Shown: piece by piece, positions 18,415-27,071 of the stretch
How positions within the stretch are numbered: the stretch's first letter is position 1
Layout of the letters: the number at the start of each line of letters is the position of its first letter
Notes under the pieces: model-generated
The model's input: only the letters and a program-made list of their open reading frames with translations
The model's database searches: none
What the model was told of the DNA's origin: nothing
Made by a program: the position numbers and the translations under genes
NCBI RefSeq assembly: GCF_030816715.1
Contig: NZ_JAUSYH010000001.1
Span: 2,480,001-2,544,000 of the forward strand
Direction of reading: 5' to 3'
From: Streptomyces achromogenes
Lineage (GTDB): Bacteria > Actinomycetota > Actinomycetes > Streptomycetales > Streptomycetaceae
Length of the DNA: 64,000 nucleotides

Positions 18415-20470
18415 GCTACGGCGGTTCGGCCGGGGCCGGCTCCCACGGGCGGCCCTGGTCGCGCTTCTGCTGCTGCCGCTGCTGTACGGGGCGCTGTACC
18501 TGTACTCCTTCTGGGACCCGTACGGCAGGCTCGACCGCATCCCCGTGGCGCTGGTGAACGACGACCGGGGCGCGAGGGCCGACGGGAAGCGGATCACCGC
18601 CGGGGACGACATCACCGCGAAGCTGCGCGACAGCGCGGTCTTCGACTGGCACGAGGTGAGCGCCCAGGAGGCACGCGCGGGCGTGGAGGACGGCAGGTAC
18701 TACCTGTCGCTGACCATGCCCGCCGACCTCAGCCGGCGGATCGCCTCCAGTTCCGGCGACTCCCCCGCGACCGGCGCCCTCCAGGTACACACGAACGACG
18801 CGAACAACTACATCGTCGGGCAGATCTCCCGGACCGTCTTCAGCGAGGTGCGCACGGCCGCGTCCACGAAGACCTCCCGCTCCTTCCTCGACAAGATCTT
18901 CGTGTCCTTCTCCGACATCCACGGCAAGACCCAGCAGGCCGCCGACGGGGCCGACGACCTGACCGGCGGCATCGGGAAGGCCAAGAAGGGCTCCAAGGCC
19001 CTCGCCGACGGGCTGGGCGACGCCAAGGACGGCAGCGGCAAGCTGGCCAAGGGGCTGACCAGGCTCGACGAGCGCGCCGACGCCCTCGAGGACGGCTCGC
19101 AGAAGGTCGCCGACGGCACCCAGGCGCTCGCCGACAGGGTCAACGGCTTCTCCGGCGCGGTGGGGCCCTTCCTCCAGGACAACGAGAAGGCCATCGGCGA
19201 CACCGCCCAACTGGTCGCCGACTCCGCCGAGCTGATCGACGGCGATCTGGCGGCCCTGGTGAAGGCGGCGCCGCCCGCCGCCAAGGCCGCCCACACGGCC
19301 TCCGACACCCTCGCCACCCTCCACAGGGCGCGCTGCGAGACGCCCGTGCTGCCCGACCCCGCCTGCGCCGACCTGGCGAAGGCCAAGGACTCGGCCGCCG
19401 ACGTGGCGACGGTCGCCGACGACGTCAACACGCTGATCGCGGACCAGGACGGCGACCTGAAGACGCTCCGCACGAACCTGGGCGCCCTGCGGAAGCAGGC
19501 GCAGTCGCTCGCCGACGACGCCCCGCATCTCTCCGAGGACCTCTCCGACGCCGTGACCAAGGTCAACGCGCTGAACACGGGGGCCTCGAAGGTGGCCAAG
19601 GGCGTCAAGAAGCTGAACGGCGGGCTCGGCACCGCGAAGACGGGCTCCGTCGACCTGGACACGGGCGTCGGCAAGCTGGAGACGGGCGCCGAGAACCTCG
19701 ACGGCGGCATGTTCAAGCTCTCCGACGGCTCCGGCAAGCTCGCCGACGGCCTGCACGACGGCGTCCGGCGGATCCCCGACTACGACGAGCGGCAGCGCGA
19801 CGCGCGCACCGCCGTCATGGCCGACCCCGTGCGGCTCGTCTCCCAGGACCTGCACAAGGCGCCCAACTACGGCACCGGATTCGCCCCGTACTTCATCCCG
19901 CTGTCGCTGTGGGTGGGCGCGATGGTCGCCTACATGCTGATCGCCCCGATGAACCGGCGCGCGCTCGCCGCCGGCGCCCCGGCGTGGCGGATCGCCCTGG
20001 CGGGCTGGCTCCCGGTGGTGGCGATCGGGGTGCTGCAGACCACGGCGCTGATGGCCGTGCTGCACTGGTGGGTCGGTCTCGAGATGGTGCGGGCGGCGGG
20101 CACGGTGGGCTTCCTGTTCCTGGTGTCGGCGTGCTTCGCGGCGCTCGTGCAGTGGCTCAACGCGCGCTTCGGAGCGGCGGGCCGGATCCTCGTCCTCGCC
20201 CTGCTGATGCTGCAGCTGACGTCCGCGGGCGGCACCTATCCCGTGCAGACCAGCCCCGGCTTCTTCAACGCGGTCCATCCCTACCTGCCGATGAGTCACG
20301 TGGTCGACGCGCTGCGCCGGCTCATCACGGGCGGCGGACTGGAACCGGTGTGGCACGCGTGCGTGGTGCTCGTCGCCTTCACCGCGGGAGCTCTCGCGCT
20401 GACCGCCCTGTCGGCGCGCCGCCGCCAGGTGTGGACCCTGGACAGGCTGCACCCGGAGCTGACCCTGTGA
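18386..20470 (+). CDS. YhgE/Pip-family membrane protein (ABC-2 type permease fold)
   Basis: A 694-aa protein with one N-terminal membrane span (about 17-40), a long extracytoplasmic region with heptad-like GSxKLAxGL repeats (about 190-450) and about five C-terminal spans (from about 500). This is the YhgE/Pip layout, related to ABC-2 permeases. The central repeats suggest a coiled-coil stalk. The ATG at 18386 is preferred because AGGAG lies 7 nt upstream; an earlier ATG at 18371 is possible. It is encoded with the degenerate ABC ATPase and a TetR regulator, suggesting an export function. The substrate is unknown. Confidence 0.85.
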   Translation: MRTPRLAALELRRFGRGRLPRAALVALLLLPLLYGALYLYSFWDPYGRLDRIPVALVNDDRGARADGKRITAGDDITAKLRDSAVFDWHEVSAQEARAGVEDGRYYLSLTMPADLSRRIASSSGDSPATGALQVHTNDANNYIVGQISRTVFSEVRTAASTKTSRSFLDKIFVSFSDIHGKTQQAADGADDLTGGIGKAKKGSKALADGLGDAKDGSGKLAKGLTRLDERADALEDGSQKVADGTQALADRVNGFSGAVGPFLQDNEKAIGDTAQLVADSAELIDGDLAALVKAAPPAAKAAHTASDTLATLHRARCETPVLPDPACADLAKAKDSAADVATVADDVNTLIADQDGDLKTLRTNLGALRKQAQSLADDAPHLSEDLSDAVTKVNALNTGASKVAKGVKKLNGGLGTAKTGSVDLDTGVGKLETGAENLDGGMFKLSDGSGKLADGLHDGVRRIPDYDERQRDARTAVMADPVRLVSQDLHKAPNYGTGFAPYFIPLSLWVGAMVAYMLIAPMNRRALAAGAPAWRIALAGWLPVVAIGVLQTTALMAVLHWWVGLEMVRAAGTVGFLFLVSACFAALVQWLNARFGAAGRILVLALLMLQLTSAGGTYPVQTSPGFFNAVHPYLPMSHVVDALRRLITGGGLEPVWHACVVLVAFTAGALALTALSARRRQVWTLDRLHPELTL

Positions 20471-20514
20471 GGATCCGTCGTCCGGGCGGCCGAGTTCCTG
20501 TGACAATCGGGACC

Positions 20515-21141
20515 ATGGAAAGCAGCACCACCCCGGGCGGCCGCACCCGCCGCGAGGCCACCCGGCAGAAGCTCTACGAGGCGGCCGTCACCCTCATCGC
20601 CGAGCAGGGCTTCTCCGCGACCACCGTCGACGAGATCGCCGAACGGGCCGGCGTCGCCAAGGGCACGGTCTACTACAACTTCGCGAGCAAGTCGGTCCTG
20701 TTCGAGGAGTTGCTGCGGCACGGCGTGGGCCTGCTCACCGCCTCGCTGCGCGAAGCCGCCGAGCGCACGGCCGCGGCGGGCGGCGGCAAGGTCGACGCGC
20801 TGGACGCGATGATCCGCGCGGGCCTCGTCTTCATCGACCGCTATCCGTCCTTCACCCAGCTGTACGTGGCCGAGCTGTGGCGCACCAACCGGGCCTGGCA
20901 GTCCACGCTGATGGTGGTCCGGCAGGAGGCGGTGGCCGTCGTCGAGGGTGTGCTGCGCGAGGGCGTGGACAACGGCGAGTTCAGCGACGAGATCGACGTG
21001 CCTCTGACTGCGGCCGCGCTGGTCGGCATGGTGCTGGTGGCCGCCCTCGACTGGCAGGCCTTCCAGCCGGAACGGTCCCTGGACGACGTCCATTCCGCGC
21101 TCTCGCGGCTGTTGCAGGGGCGGGTCAGCGGGCGCCGCTAG
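20515..21141 (+). CDS. TetR/AcrR-family transcriptional regulator
   Basis: A 208-aa regulator with an N-terminal helix-turn-helix (ATTVDEIAERAGVAKGTVYYNFASK, about 32-56) and a helical ligand-binding domain. It is the last gene of the ABC-YhgE operon, 44 bp after the membrane gene. The putative ligand domain is typical of regulators of efflux and lipid genes. It probably represses its own operon through the inverted repeat at 17463-17476. A GTG at 20500 is an alternative start; neither start has a strong ribosome site. Confidence 0.88.
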   Translation: MESSTTPGGRTRREATRQKLYEAAVTLIAEQGFSATTVDEIAERAGVAKGTVYYNFASKSVLFEELLRHGVGLLTASLREAAERTAAAGGGKVDALDAMIRAGLVFIDRYPSFTQLYVAELWRTNRAWQSTLMVVRQEAVAVVEGVLREGVDNGEFSDEIDVPLTAAALVGMVLVAALDWQAFQPERSLDDVHSALSRLLQGRVSGRR

Positions 21142-21218
21142 CCGAACGGCACACGCGCGTGCCGAAGCGAACGGCCCCACGCGCGCGAGCGGCGGTGCGG
21201 TCCACCGCGCGCGGATAC

Positions 21219-21280
21219 GAGGAAGCGCCGGTCCGCCGCGGCCACGTCCCCCGTGGGCCGCCGCGGACCGGCGCTTCCTC
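21219..21280. terminator. Long stem-loop after the tetR operon
   Basis: GAGGAAGCGCCGGTCCGC at 21219-21236 is exactly complementary to the segment ending at 21280, and pairing continues with small mismatches through about 27 bp to a loop near 21246-21252. It lies 78 bp after the tetR stop and is the likely terminator. A 5' UTR structure for the downstream gene is less likely. Confidence 0.65.
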
Positions 21281-21285
21281 GTGCT

Positions 21286-21357
21286 CCCCCGTTCTCCCCC
21301 TTCTCCTCCCCCGTGTCCCCCGTTGTCCCCCGTCCGGTCGTTCCCCCGGGGTCCCCC
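21286..21357 (-). repeat. G-quadruplex-forming tract (seven G5 runs on the minus strand)
   Basis: Seven CCCCC runs occur at 21286-90, 21296-300, 21308-12, 21317-21, 21327-31, 21343-47 and 21353-57. On the minus strand these are GGGGG tracts, with loops of 4-7 nt between the first five. Any four consecutive tracts of that set fulfil the standard quadruplex pattern. An eighth CCCCC run sits in the loop of the neighbouring hairpin (21248-52). Confidence 0.7.
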
Positions 21358-21519
21358 GTGCCTCGCTCCCGCCGAACCCGTCGGCGGAAGGAGCGGATCG
21401 GGGGCCGCTCCGTTCCGGCGCCCCGTGTCGCCGGTGCCGGAGCCGCCCCTCTCTCCGTGTCTCCACTCTCCCTTTCACGCAGGTCGGCCCCCATCCGCGC
21501 GCGTACTCAACTCTCTCCC

Positions 21520-21535
21520 TAGGTACGCGTACTCA
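21520..21535. promoter_or_regulatory. Candidate MacR-binding site
   Basis: TAGGTACGCGTACTCA matches the published MacR consensus TGAGTACnnGTACTCA (recalled from the literature) at 12 of 14 fixed positions. An extra half-site GTACTCA lies at 21503-21509. The site is 55 bp upstream of the DUF4126 gene, and macR/macS themselves are in this window. Binding is inferred from the match only. Confidence 0.45.
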
Positions 21536-21590
21536 GGCGTGCGCGCTCATCCCCAGGACGCCGTGCGGCCGACTGGTTACGATCGCCTCC

Positions 21591-22205
21591 GTGTCCGTAC
21601 TCCCCCTCGTCTTCACCAGCGGCTGGGCCAGCGGCATCAACGCCTACGCGGTGGTGCTGCTGCTCGGCGTGTTCGGCGCCACCGGCCTGAGCGACGACGT
21701 CCCCGGGACGCTCCAGCGCCCCGAGGTGCTCATCGCCGCGGGCGTCCTGTTCCTCTGCGAGGCGGTCGCCGACAAGATCCCGTACGTGGACTCGGCGTGG
21801 GATGCCGTGCACACGGTCGTCCGGCCCGCGGCGGGAGCCTGGGTGGGCGCGGTGCTCGCCGGGCAGAGCGGCTCGCTCTCCGACGCGGCTGCCGCCCTGC
21901 TCGGCGGTTCGACGGCGCTGGCCAGCCACGCCGTCAAGGCCGGCACCCGGATGGCGGTGAACTCCTCGCCGGAGCCGTTCAGCAACGTGATCGTGAGCCT
22001 GGCCGAGGATCTCGGGGTCGCCGGGATCGTGACGTTCGCGATCTTCCATCCGGTGGCCGCCTCGGTCGTCGCGGCGACGCTGCTGGTGGCCGGTCTGACG
22101 GTCCTGTGCTTCCTCGTCTCACGGATCCGGCGCTTCCTGCGGCGCAGGGCGCAGCGGCGGGAGGAACGCCGGCTCACCCGGCTCCCGTGGCCGCCGCCGG
22201 GCTGA
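21591..22205 (+). CDS. DUF4126 domain-containing membrane protein
   Basis: A 204-aa membrane protein with about five hydrophobic segments. It starts SVLPLVFTSGWASGINAYAVVLLLG and contains the DUF4126 blocks ADKIPYVDSAWDAVHTVVRP and SSPEPFSNVIVSLAED. The C-terminus is basic (RRRAQRREERR), probably cytoplasmic. The GTG at 21591 is chosen from family starts, and no clear ribosome site is visible. Function unknown. It may be controlled by MacR through the site at 21520-21535. Confidence 0.82.
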   Translation: MSVLPLVFTSGWASGINAYAVVLLLGVFGATGLSDDVPGTLQRPEVLIAAGVLFLCEAVADKIPYVDSAWDAVHTVVRPAAGAWVGAVLAGQSGSLSDAAAALLGGSTALASHAVKAGTRMAVNSSPEPFSNVIVSLAEDLGVAGIVTFAIFHPVAASVVAATLLVAGLTVLCFLVSRIRRFLRRRAQRREERRLTRLPWPPPG

Positions 22206-22242
22206 CGGCGTGGGTGTCGGTGGCGGCCGATAAGGTCGCGGC

Positions 22243-23727
22243 ATGGCAGGGATTGCGGTGATCGGCGCCGGCATGGGCGCGCTGGCGGCGGCCGCCCGGC
22301 TGGCCGTCGCGGGCCACCGGGTGACGGTGTACGAGCGGACGGGGACGTACGGCGGAGCGCTGCGCCGCTTCGAGCGGGACGGGTTCGGCTTCGACACCGG
22401 TCCCGGGCTGCTCACGCTCCCGGCCGTCTGGCGCGACCTGTTCGTCAAGACCGGCAAGGAGCCCTTGGAGGAGTGCGTCGAGCTGGTCCAGGTCGACCCG
22501 TCCGCCCGCCACGTCTTCGCTGACGGCACCGAGGCGGCGCTGCCGAACGCCTCGCGCGCGGGGGTCGTCTCCGCGCTGGACGAGGCACTGGGCGCGCAGG
22601 CCGGACAGCGCTGGGGCGACTTCCTGGTGCGGTCCCGCGAAGCCTGGGACCGCACGCGCCGCCCGCTCCTGGAGGAGCCCCTGTGGCCGAACTGGTCGGT
22701 GCTGGCCGACCGCGAGCCCTACCCGGCGGTGCCGCACCGGCGTCTGCTGCGCACCCGACGCGCCGGCACCCTCGCCGAGGTGGGCGCCTGGGAGCTGCGC
22801 GACCCCCGGCTCGCCGCGCTCCTCGAGTCCCACGCGCTCGCGTACGGTCTCGACCCTCGGGTCGCTCCGGCGAGCGCGGCCGTCCTGCCGTACATGGAGC
22901 ACGCCTTCGGCACGTGGTACGTGCGCGGGGGGATGCGGGAGCTGGCCCGCGCGGTGTACGAGCGGTGCCTGGCCCGCCGGGTCGTGTTCGTCTTCGACGC
23001 CGAGGTGACGCGAGTCCTCGACAAGGACGGCCGGGCGGCGGGCGTGGAACTGGCCGACGGACGCGTGGCGGACGCGGACTTCGTGGTCGCCCCGGGCAGC
23101 TTCGCGGGCCTGCCCGCCAGGGGCGAGGGCGAGGTCGTCCCCCAGCGGTCCCTGCCGAGCCGGCTGACCGTGCTGCTGGCGTTGCGCGGCCCCCGTCCGA
23201 AGGACGCCGCGCACCGCACGGTGGTGCACACCCAGGACCGTGAGAGCGAGCTGGCGAGCCTCTTCGGCGCCGTGCCGTCCGCGCCCGCGCTGCCGACGGT
23301 GACGGTCCTGCGGCCGGACGACGCCCGGCTGGTCCCGGACGGCGACCACGAGGCGGTCACGATCGGCGCCGTGGTCCCCGCCGGACCGGAACTGCCGGCC
23401 GGGCGGACGGAGCTCGTGGCGGACGCCCTGGTCGCCGCCGCCGAGCGGGCCGTCCCAGGCCTGCGCGACCGCGTCCTGTGGCGTGAGGTGCGTACCGCGG
23501 CCGACATCGCGCGGGAGACCGGTGCGGCGGGCGGAGCGGTTCCGGCCCCCGCGTTGGCCGCGGCCGGGGGGCGGCTGCTGCATCCCGCCAACTCCACCGC
23601 GCTGCAGGGCCTGTTCACCGTCGGCGGCTGGTCACATCCGGGCGGCGGGCTGCCGCACGCGGGGATGTCGGGCGCGCTGGTGTCCGGCCTGATCGTGGAG
23701 GGCCCGCAGTTCCGCGGCTCTCAGTGA
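22243..23727 (+). CDS. FAD-dependent oxidoreductase, phytoene desaturase/CrtI-like
   Basis: A 494-aa flavoprotein. The N-terminal dinucleotide motif reads AVIGAGMGALAAAARLAVAGHRVTVYE. The family's GGALRRFERDGFGFDTGPGLL follows, and the C-terminal FAD block is LFTVGGWSHPGGGLPHAGMSGALVSG. These place it in the carotenoid desaturase/NAD(P)-binding amine-oxidase-like group. No carotenoid genes are adjacent, so the substrate is open. The gene begins 37 bp after the DUF4126 gene on the same strand and may be cotranscribed. Confidence 0.85.
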   Translation: MAGIAVIGAGMGALAAAARLAVAGHRVTVYERTGTYGGALRRFERDGFGFDTGPGLLTLPAVWRDLFVKTGKEPLEECVELVQVDPSARHVFADGTEAALPNASRAGVVSALDEALGAQAGQRWGDFLVRSREAWDRTRRPLLEEPLWPNWSVLADREPYPAVPHRRLLRTRRAGTLAEVGAWELRDPRLAALLESHALAYGLDPRVAPASAAVLPYMEHAFGTWYVRGGMRELARAVYERCLARRVVFVFDAEVTRVLDKDGRAAGVELADGRVADADFVVAPGSFAGLPARGEGEVVPQRSLPSRLTVLLALRGPRPKDAAHRTVVHTQDRESELASLFGAVPSAPALPTVTVLRPDDARLVPDGDHEAVTIGAVVPAGPELPAGRTELVADALVAAAERAVPGLRDRVLWREVRTAADIARETGAAGGAVPAPALAAAGGRLLHPANSTALQGLFTVGGWSHPGGGLPHAGMSGALVSGLIVEGPQFRGSQ

Positions 23728-23760
23728 GCACCCGGGGCACGCGGTGGGCGAACGCGGCCG

Positions 23761-24777
23761 TCAGAACCGATACTGCTCGTCGTAGCCGGTTCCCTGGCCG
23801 GGCCCCTGCTGCTGGCCCTCGCCCTGGTAGGGGTACTGCTGCTGCTCGGACGGGAAGTCGCCGCCCAGCTGATCGTCGGTGTTGCGCTGCTGCGGGACCC
23901 AGACGCCGCCGGCCGGGGTCTCCCCGTAGCCGCCCGTGCCGTACTGGTCCTGGCCGTAGCCCTGCTGCCCGTACTGCTGCTGCCCGTAGGCGGGGTCGTA
24001 GGAGCCTCCGCCGTAGGTCTGGGTGCCGATGTACGGGTCGGAGTAGGCGGCGTACTGCTGCTCGCCGGTGGCGTCGTAACCGTACTGCTGCTGGTAGCCG
24101 GAGTAGCCGTCGTAGCCGTAGTTCTGGTCGGCGCCCTGGGCGGCCGTCGCGTACTGGTCCTGCTGCTGGCCCTGTTGCTGCCCCTGGCCGGTCGACGCCG
24201 CGTACGCGGCGTCGCTGTATATGCCGTAGGAGCCGGTGTCGTCGGGCATGGGCTGCGGCTCGTAGACGGAGGCGGTCGCGGGGTCGGCGGTGCGGGCGGC
24301 GGGGGTGAAGACGTCGTCGCGGTCGAAGTCGTCGTCGTAGGCGTCCCGGTCACCGCGCGCGCCGCCGTCCCGGACGGAGTCCGCGGCGTCGGCGTCGTAG
24401 GGCGCACCGGAGCCGAAGCCCGCCTCGGCCGCCTCCGGACCGGAGACCTCGAGGCTCGGGTCCTGGCGCTCGGCCTTGCCGCGGCGGCGTTTGGCGACCG
24501 TGCCGCCCTCCCCGTCCGCGTCGGCGCGCCGGAAGGCCCAGCCCTCGGCGAAGCCGCGCCGGAAGGACAGCGTGACGTAGGTCTGGCCGACCGCGAAGGC
24601 GGCCGCGCCCAGCGCGATGACGACGACCGAGGGGATCAGGACACCGAGGACGACGCCGAGGAAGCCGACGAAGGCCAGCAGCCGCCAGCGCAGCCGCGCC
24701 TTGTACTGCAGCAGCACCTCACCGAGCAGCCACAGCGCGACGATGCCGAACGCGATGTAGAGGACCGTCCAGCCCAT
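23761..24777 (-). CDS. Membrane protein with long Gln/Gly/Tyr-rich disordered tail
   Basis: A 338-aa protein. Two or three membrane spans lie within 1-75, followed by a charged linker (KRRRGKAERQD) and an acidic segment. From about 175 to the end it is low-complexity, built of Gln, Gly, Tyr, Ser and Asp with repeated YGQQ/GYGQ units. The composition resembles prion-like or phase-separating tails. The ATG at 24777 has GAGAGGGG upstream. It converges with the CrtI-like gene. No enzymatic domain is visible and the function is unknown. Confidence 0.8.
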   Translation of the reverse strand: MGWTVLYIAFGIVALWLLGEVLLQYKARLRWRLLAFVGFLGVVLGVLIPSVVVIALGAAAFAVGQTYVTLSFRRGFAEGWAFRRADADGEGGTVAKRRRGKAERQDPSLEVSGPEAAEAGFGSGAPYDADAADSVRDGGARGDRDAYDDDFDRDDVFTPAARTADPATASVYEPQPMPDDTGSYGIYSDAAYAASTGQGQQQGQQQDQYATAAQGADQNYGYDGYSGYQQQYGYDATGEQQYAAYSDPYIGTQTYGGGSYDPAYGQQQYGQQGYGQDQYGTGGYGETPAGGVWVPQQRNTDDQLGGDFPSEQQQYPYQGEGQQQGPGQGTGYDEQYRF

Positions 24778-24833
24778 GTACGCCCCTCTCCCAGTGGCCG
24801 CTACGCAGTGTGTCGTAAATCGGTGCGACCGGT

Positions 24834-25766
<933 letters not shown>

Positions 25767-25874
25767 TTAGTCAGGGGTGGGCGGTCCCCCAACCGGATGC
25801 GGGATATTTGCCCGAATTGCCGCCTTGTTGTCCATCCCTTGGACAGTCGTACGGGAAACGACCGTATGAGCCGG

Positions 25875-25915
25875 AGCCCGGCAGGCCCACCCGCGGGCGG
25901 CCCGCCGGCCGGGCT
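25875..25915 (-). terminator. Stem-loop directly after thiE
   Basis: AGCCCGGC (25875-25882) pairs with GCCGGGCT (25908-25915) immediately beyond the thiE stop codon, with further GC-rich pairing inside. It lies between thiE and metF on the same strand and probably ends the thiE transcript. Confidence 0.6.
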
Positions 25916-26563
25916 CTACGCCTCGCTCAGCCGCTTCGCGAACTCGGCCGCCGCGGCGCCCGGGTCCGCCGCCTCGGTGATCGCCCGGACGACCACGACC
26001 CGGCGCGCGCCCGCCGCCAGCACCTCGTCGAGGTTGTCGAGGTCGATGCCGCCGATGGCGAACCACGGCCGGTCGGTGCCGAGGGCGGCGGCGTGCCGGA
26101 CCAGGTCGAGTCCGGGGGCGTGCCGGCCGGGCTTGGTGGGGGTGGGCCAGCACGGGCCGGTGCAGAAGTAGTCGACGCCCTCCTGGACCGCGGCCGCCTC
26201 GGCCTCGGCCGCCGCGTGCGTGGAGCGGCCGACGAGGACGTCGCCGCCGAGGATCGCGCGGGCCGCGGGAACCGGGAGGTCGCCCTGGCCGAGGTGGAGG
26301 ACGGCGGCCCCGGCGGCGTGCGCGACGTCCGCGCGGTCGTTGACCGCGAGCAGCCTGCCGTGGCGGGCGCAGGCCTCGGCGAACACCTTCAGGTGCTCCA
26401 GTTCCTCGGCCGCCTCCATACCCTTGTCGCGCAGCTGAACGATGTCCACACCGGCCGAGAGGACGGCGTCCAGGAACTCCGGGAGGTCACCCTGCCGGGT
26501 GCGGGCGTCCGTGCACAGGTACAGCCGGGCCGCGGCCAGGCGGGTGCGGGCGGTGTCGGACAT
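25916..26563 (-). CDS. thiE: Thiamine-phosphate synthase ThiE
   Basis: Couples the HMP-PP pyrimidine and the thiazole phosphate to give thiamine phosphate. The 215-aa TIM-barrel has [22 protein letters not shown]-type [30 protein letters not shown] and FAIGGI, the usual phosphate- and pyrophosphate-binding blocks. It is transcribed away from the thiOSG operon 2.4 kb away, and no riboswitch is visible in its short upstream gap. Confidence 0.95.
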   Translation of the reverse strand: MSDTARTRLAAARLYLCTDARTRQGDLPEFLDAVLSAGVDIVQLRDKGMEAAEELEHLKVFAEACARHGRLLAVNDRADVAHAAGAAVLHLGQGDLPVPAARAILGGDVLVGRSTHAAAEAEAAAVQEGVDYFCTGPCWPTPTKPGRHAPGLDLVRHAAALGTDRPWFAIGGIDLDNLDEVLAAGARRVVVVRAITEAADPGAAAAEFAKRLSEA

Positions 26564-26639
26564 ACGAGGTCCCCCAGGGTGGTGGTGTACGGGGGCCTGG
26601 TGCGCCCCCGTACACCGGGTGTCGGTGCGAACGAGCGGG

Positions 26640-27005
26640 TCAGACGGCGAGCGCCTGGGCGCGGCGCTTCACCTCCGTGCCGCGATTCTCACTCAGGGCC
26701 TGCGCGGGCGTACCGGGCAGGCTCGGGTCGGGAGTGAAGAGCCACTCGAGCATCTCTTCGTCCTTGAAGCCGTCGTCCCGCAGCAGGGTCAGGGTCCCGA
26801 CCAGGCCCTTCACCACCTTGTCCCCGTCGATGAAGGCGGCGGGGACGTGCAGCGCACGGTTCTCCCCCCGGCGTACGGCGATGAGCTGGCCGTCCTTGAT
26901 CAGCTGTCGGACGCGGATCACGTCGACATCGAGCATCTCCGCGATGTCGGGCACGGTGAGCCAGGCGGGGACGAGAGCATCGGTCTTTGCGTCAATCTCG
27001 GTCAC
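26640..27005 (-). CDS. Rv2175c-family winged-helix DNA-binding protein
   Basis: A 121-aa protein with an N-terminal helix-turn-helix ([34 protein letters not shown]) and a C-terminal helical domain. It matches the Rv2175c family. In M. tuberculosis that protein is the substrate of the Ser/Thr kinase PknL, phosphorylated on an N-terminal Thr. Thr residues at positions 2 and 8 could play that role here. A Ser/Thr kinase gene lies 4.4 kb away, beyond the thi genes. The start is GTG at 27005. Confidence 0.9.
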   Translation of the reverse strand: MTEIDAKTDALVPAWLTVPDIAEMLDVDVIRVRQLIKDGQLIAVRRGENRALHVPAAFIDGDKVVKGLVGTLTLLRDDGFKDEEMLEWLFTPDPSLPGTPAQALSENRGTEVKRRAQALAV

Positions 27006-27071
27006 GGGAACAAGCCTGCCATCTGCCGCTGACAGCCGGAAGCCGGGCCGGTCCGACCAGGGGGTGCCGGT

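Larger units (their letters stand above)
21142..21590. other. Long intergenic region with hairpin, C-rich tract and MacR-like site
   Basis: No gene is supported in these 449 bp, although frames stay open because of the GC content. In order it holds a 62-bp stem-loop (21219-21280), a strongly pyrimidine-rich tract with repeated CCCCC runs (21281-21360 and weaker to 21520), and a palindromic site at 21520-21535 just before the next gene. Details are given as separate entries. Confidence 0.7.

Noticed and set aside
21253..22261. Plus-strand frames running through the C-rich tract into the DUF4126 gene
   Set aside because: They translate into Pro/Ser/Arg-rich sequence without homology. The DUF4126 frame starting at 21591 explains the coding part.
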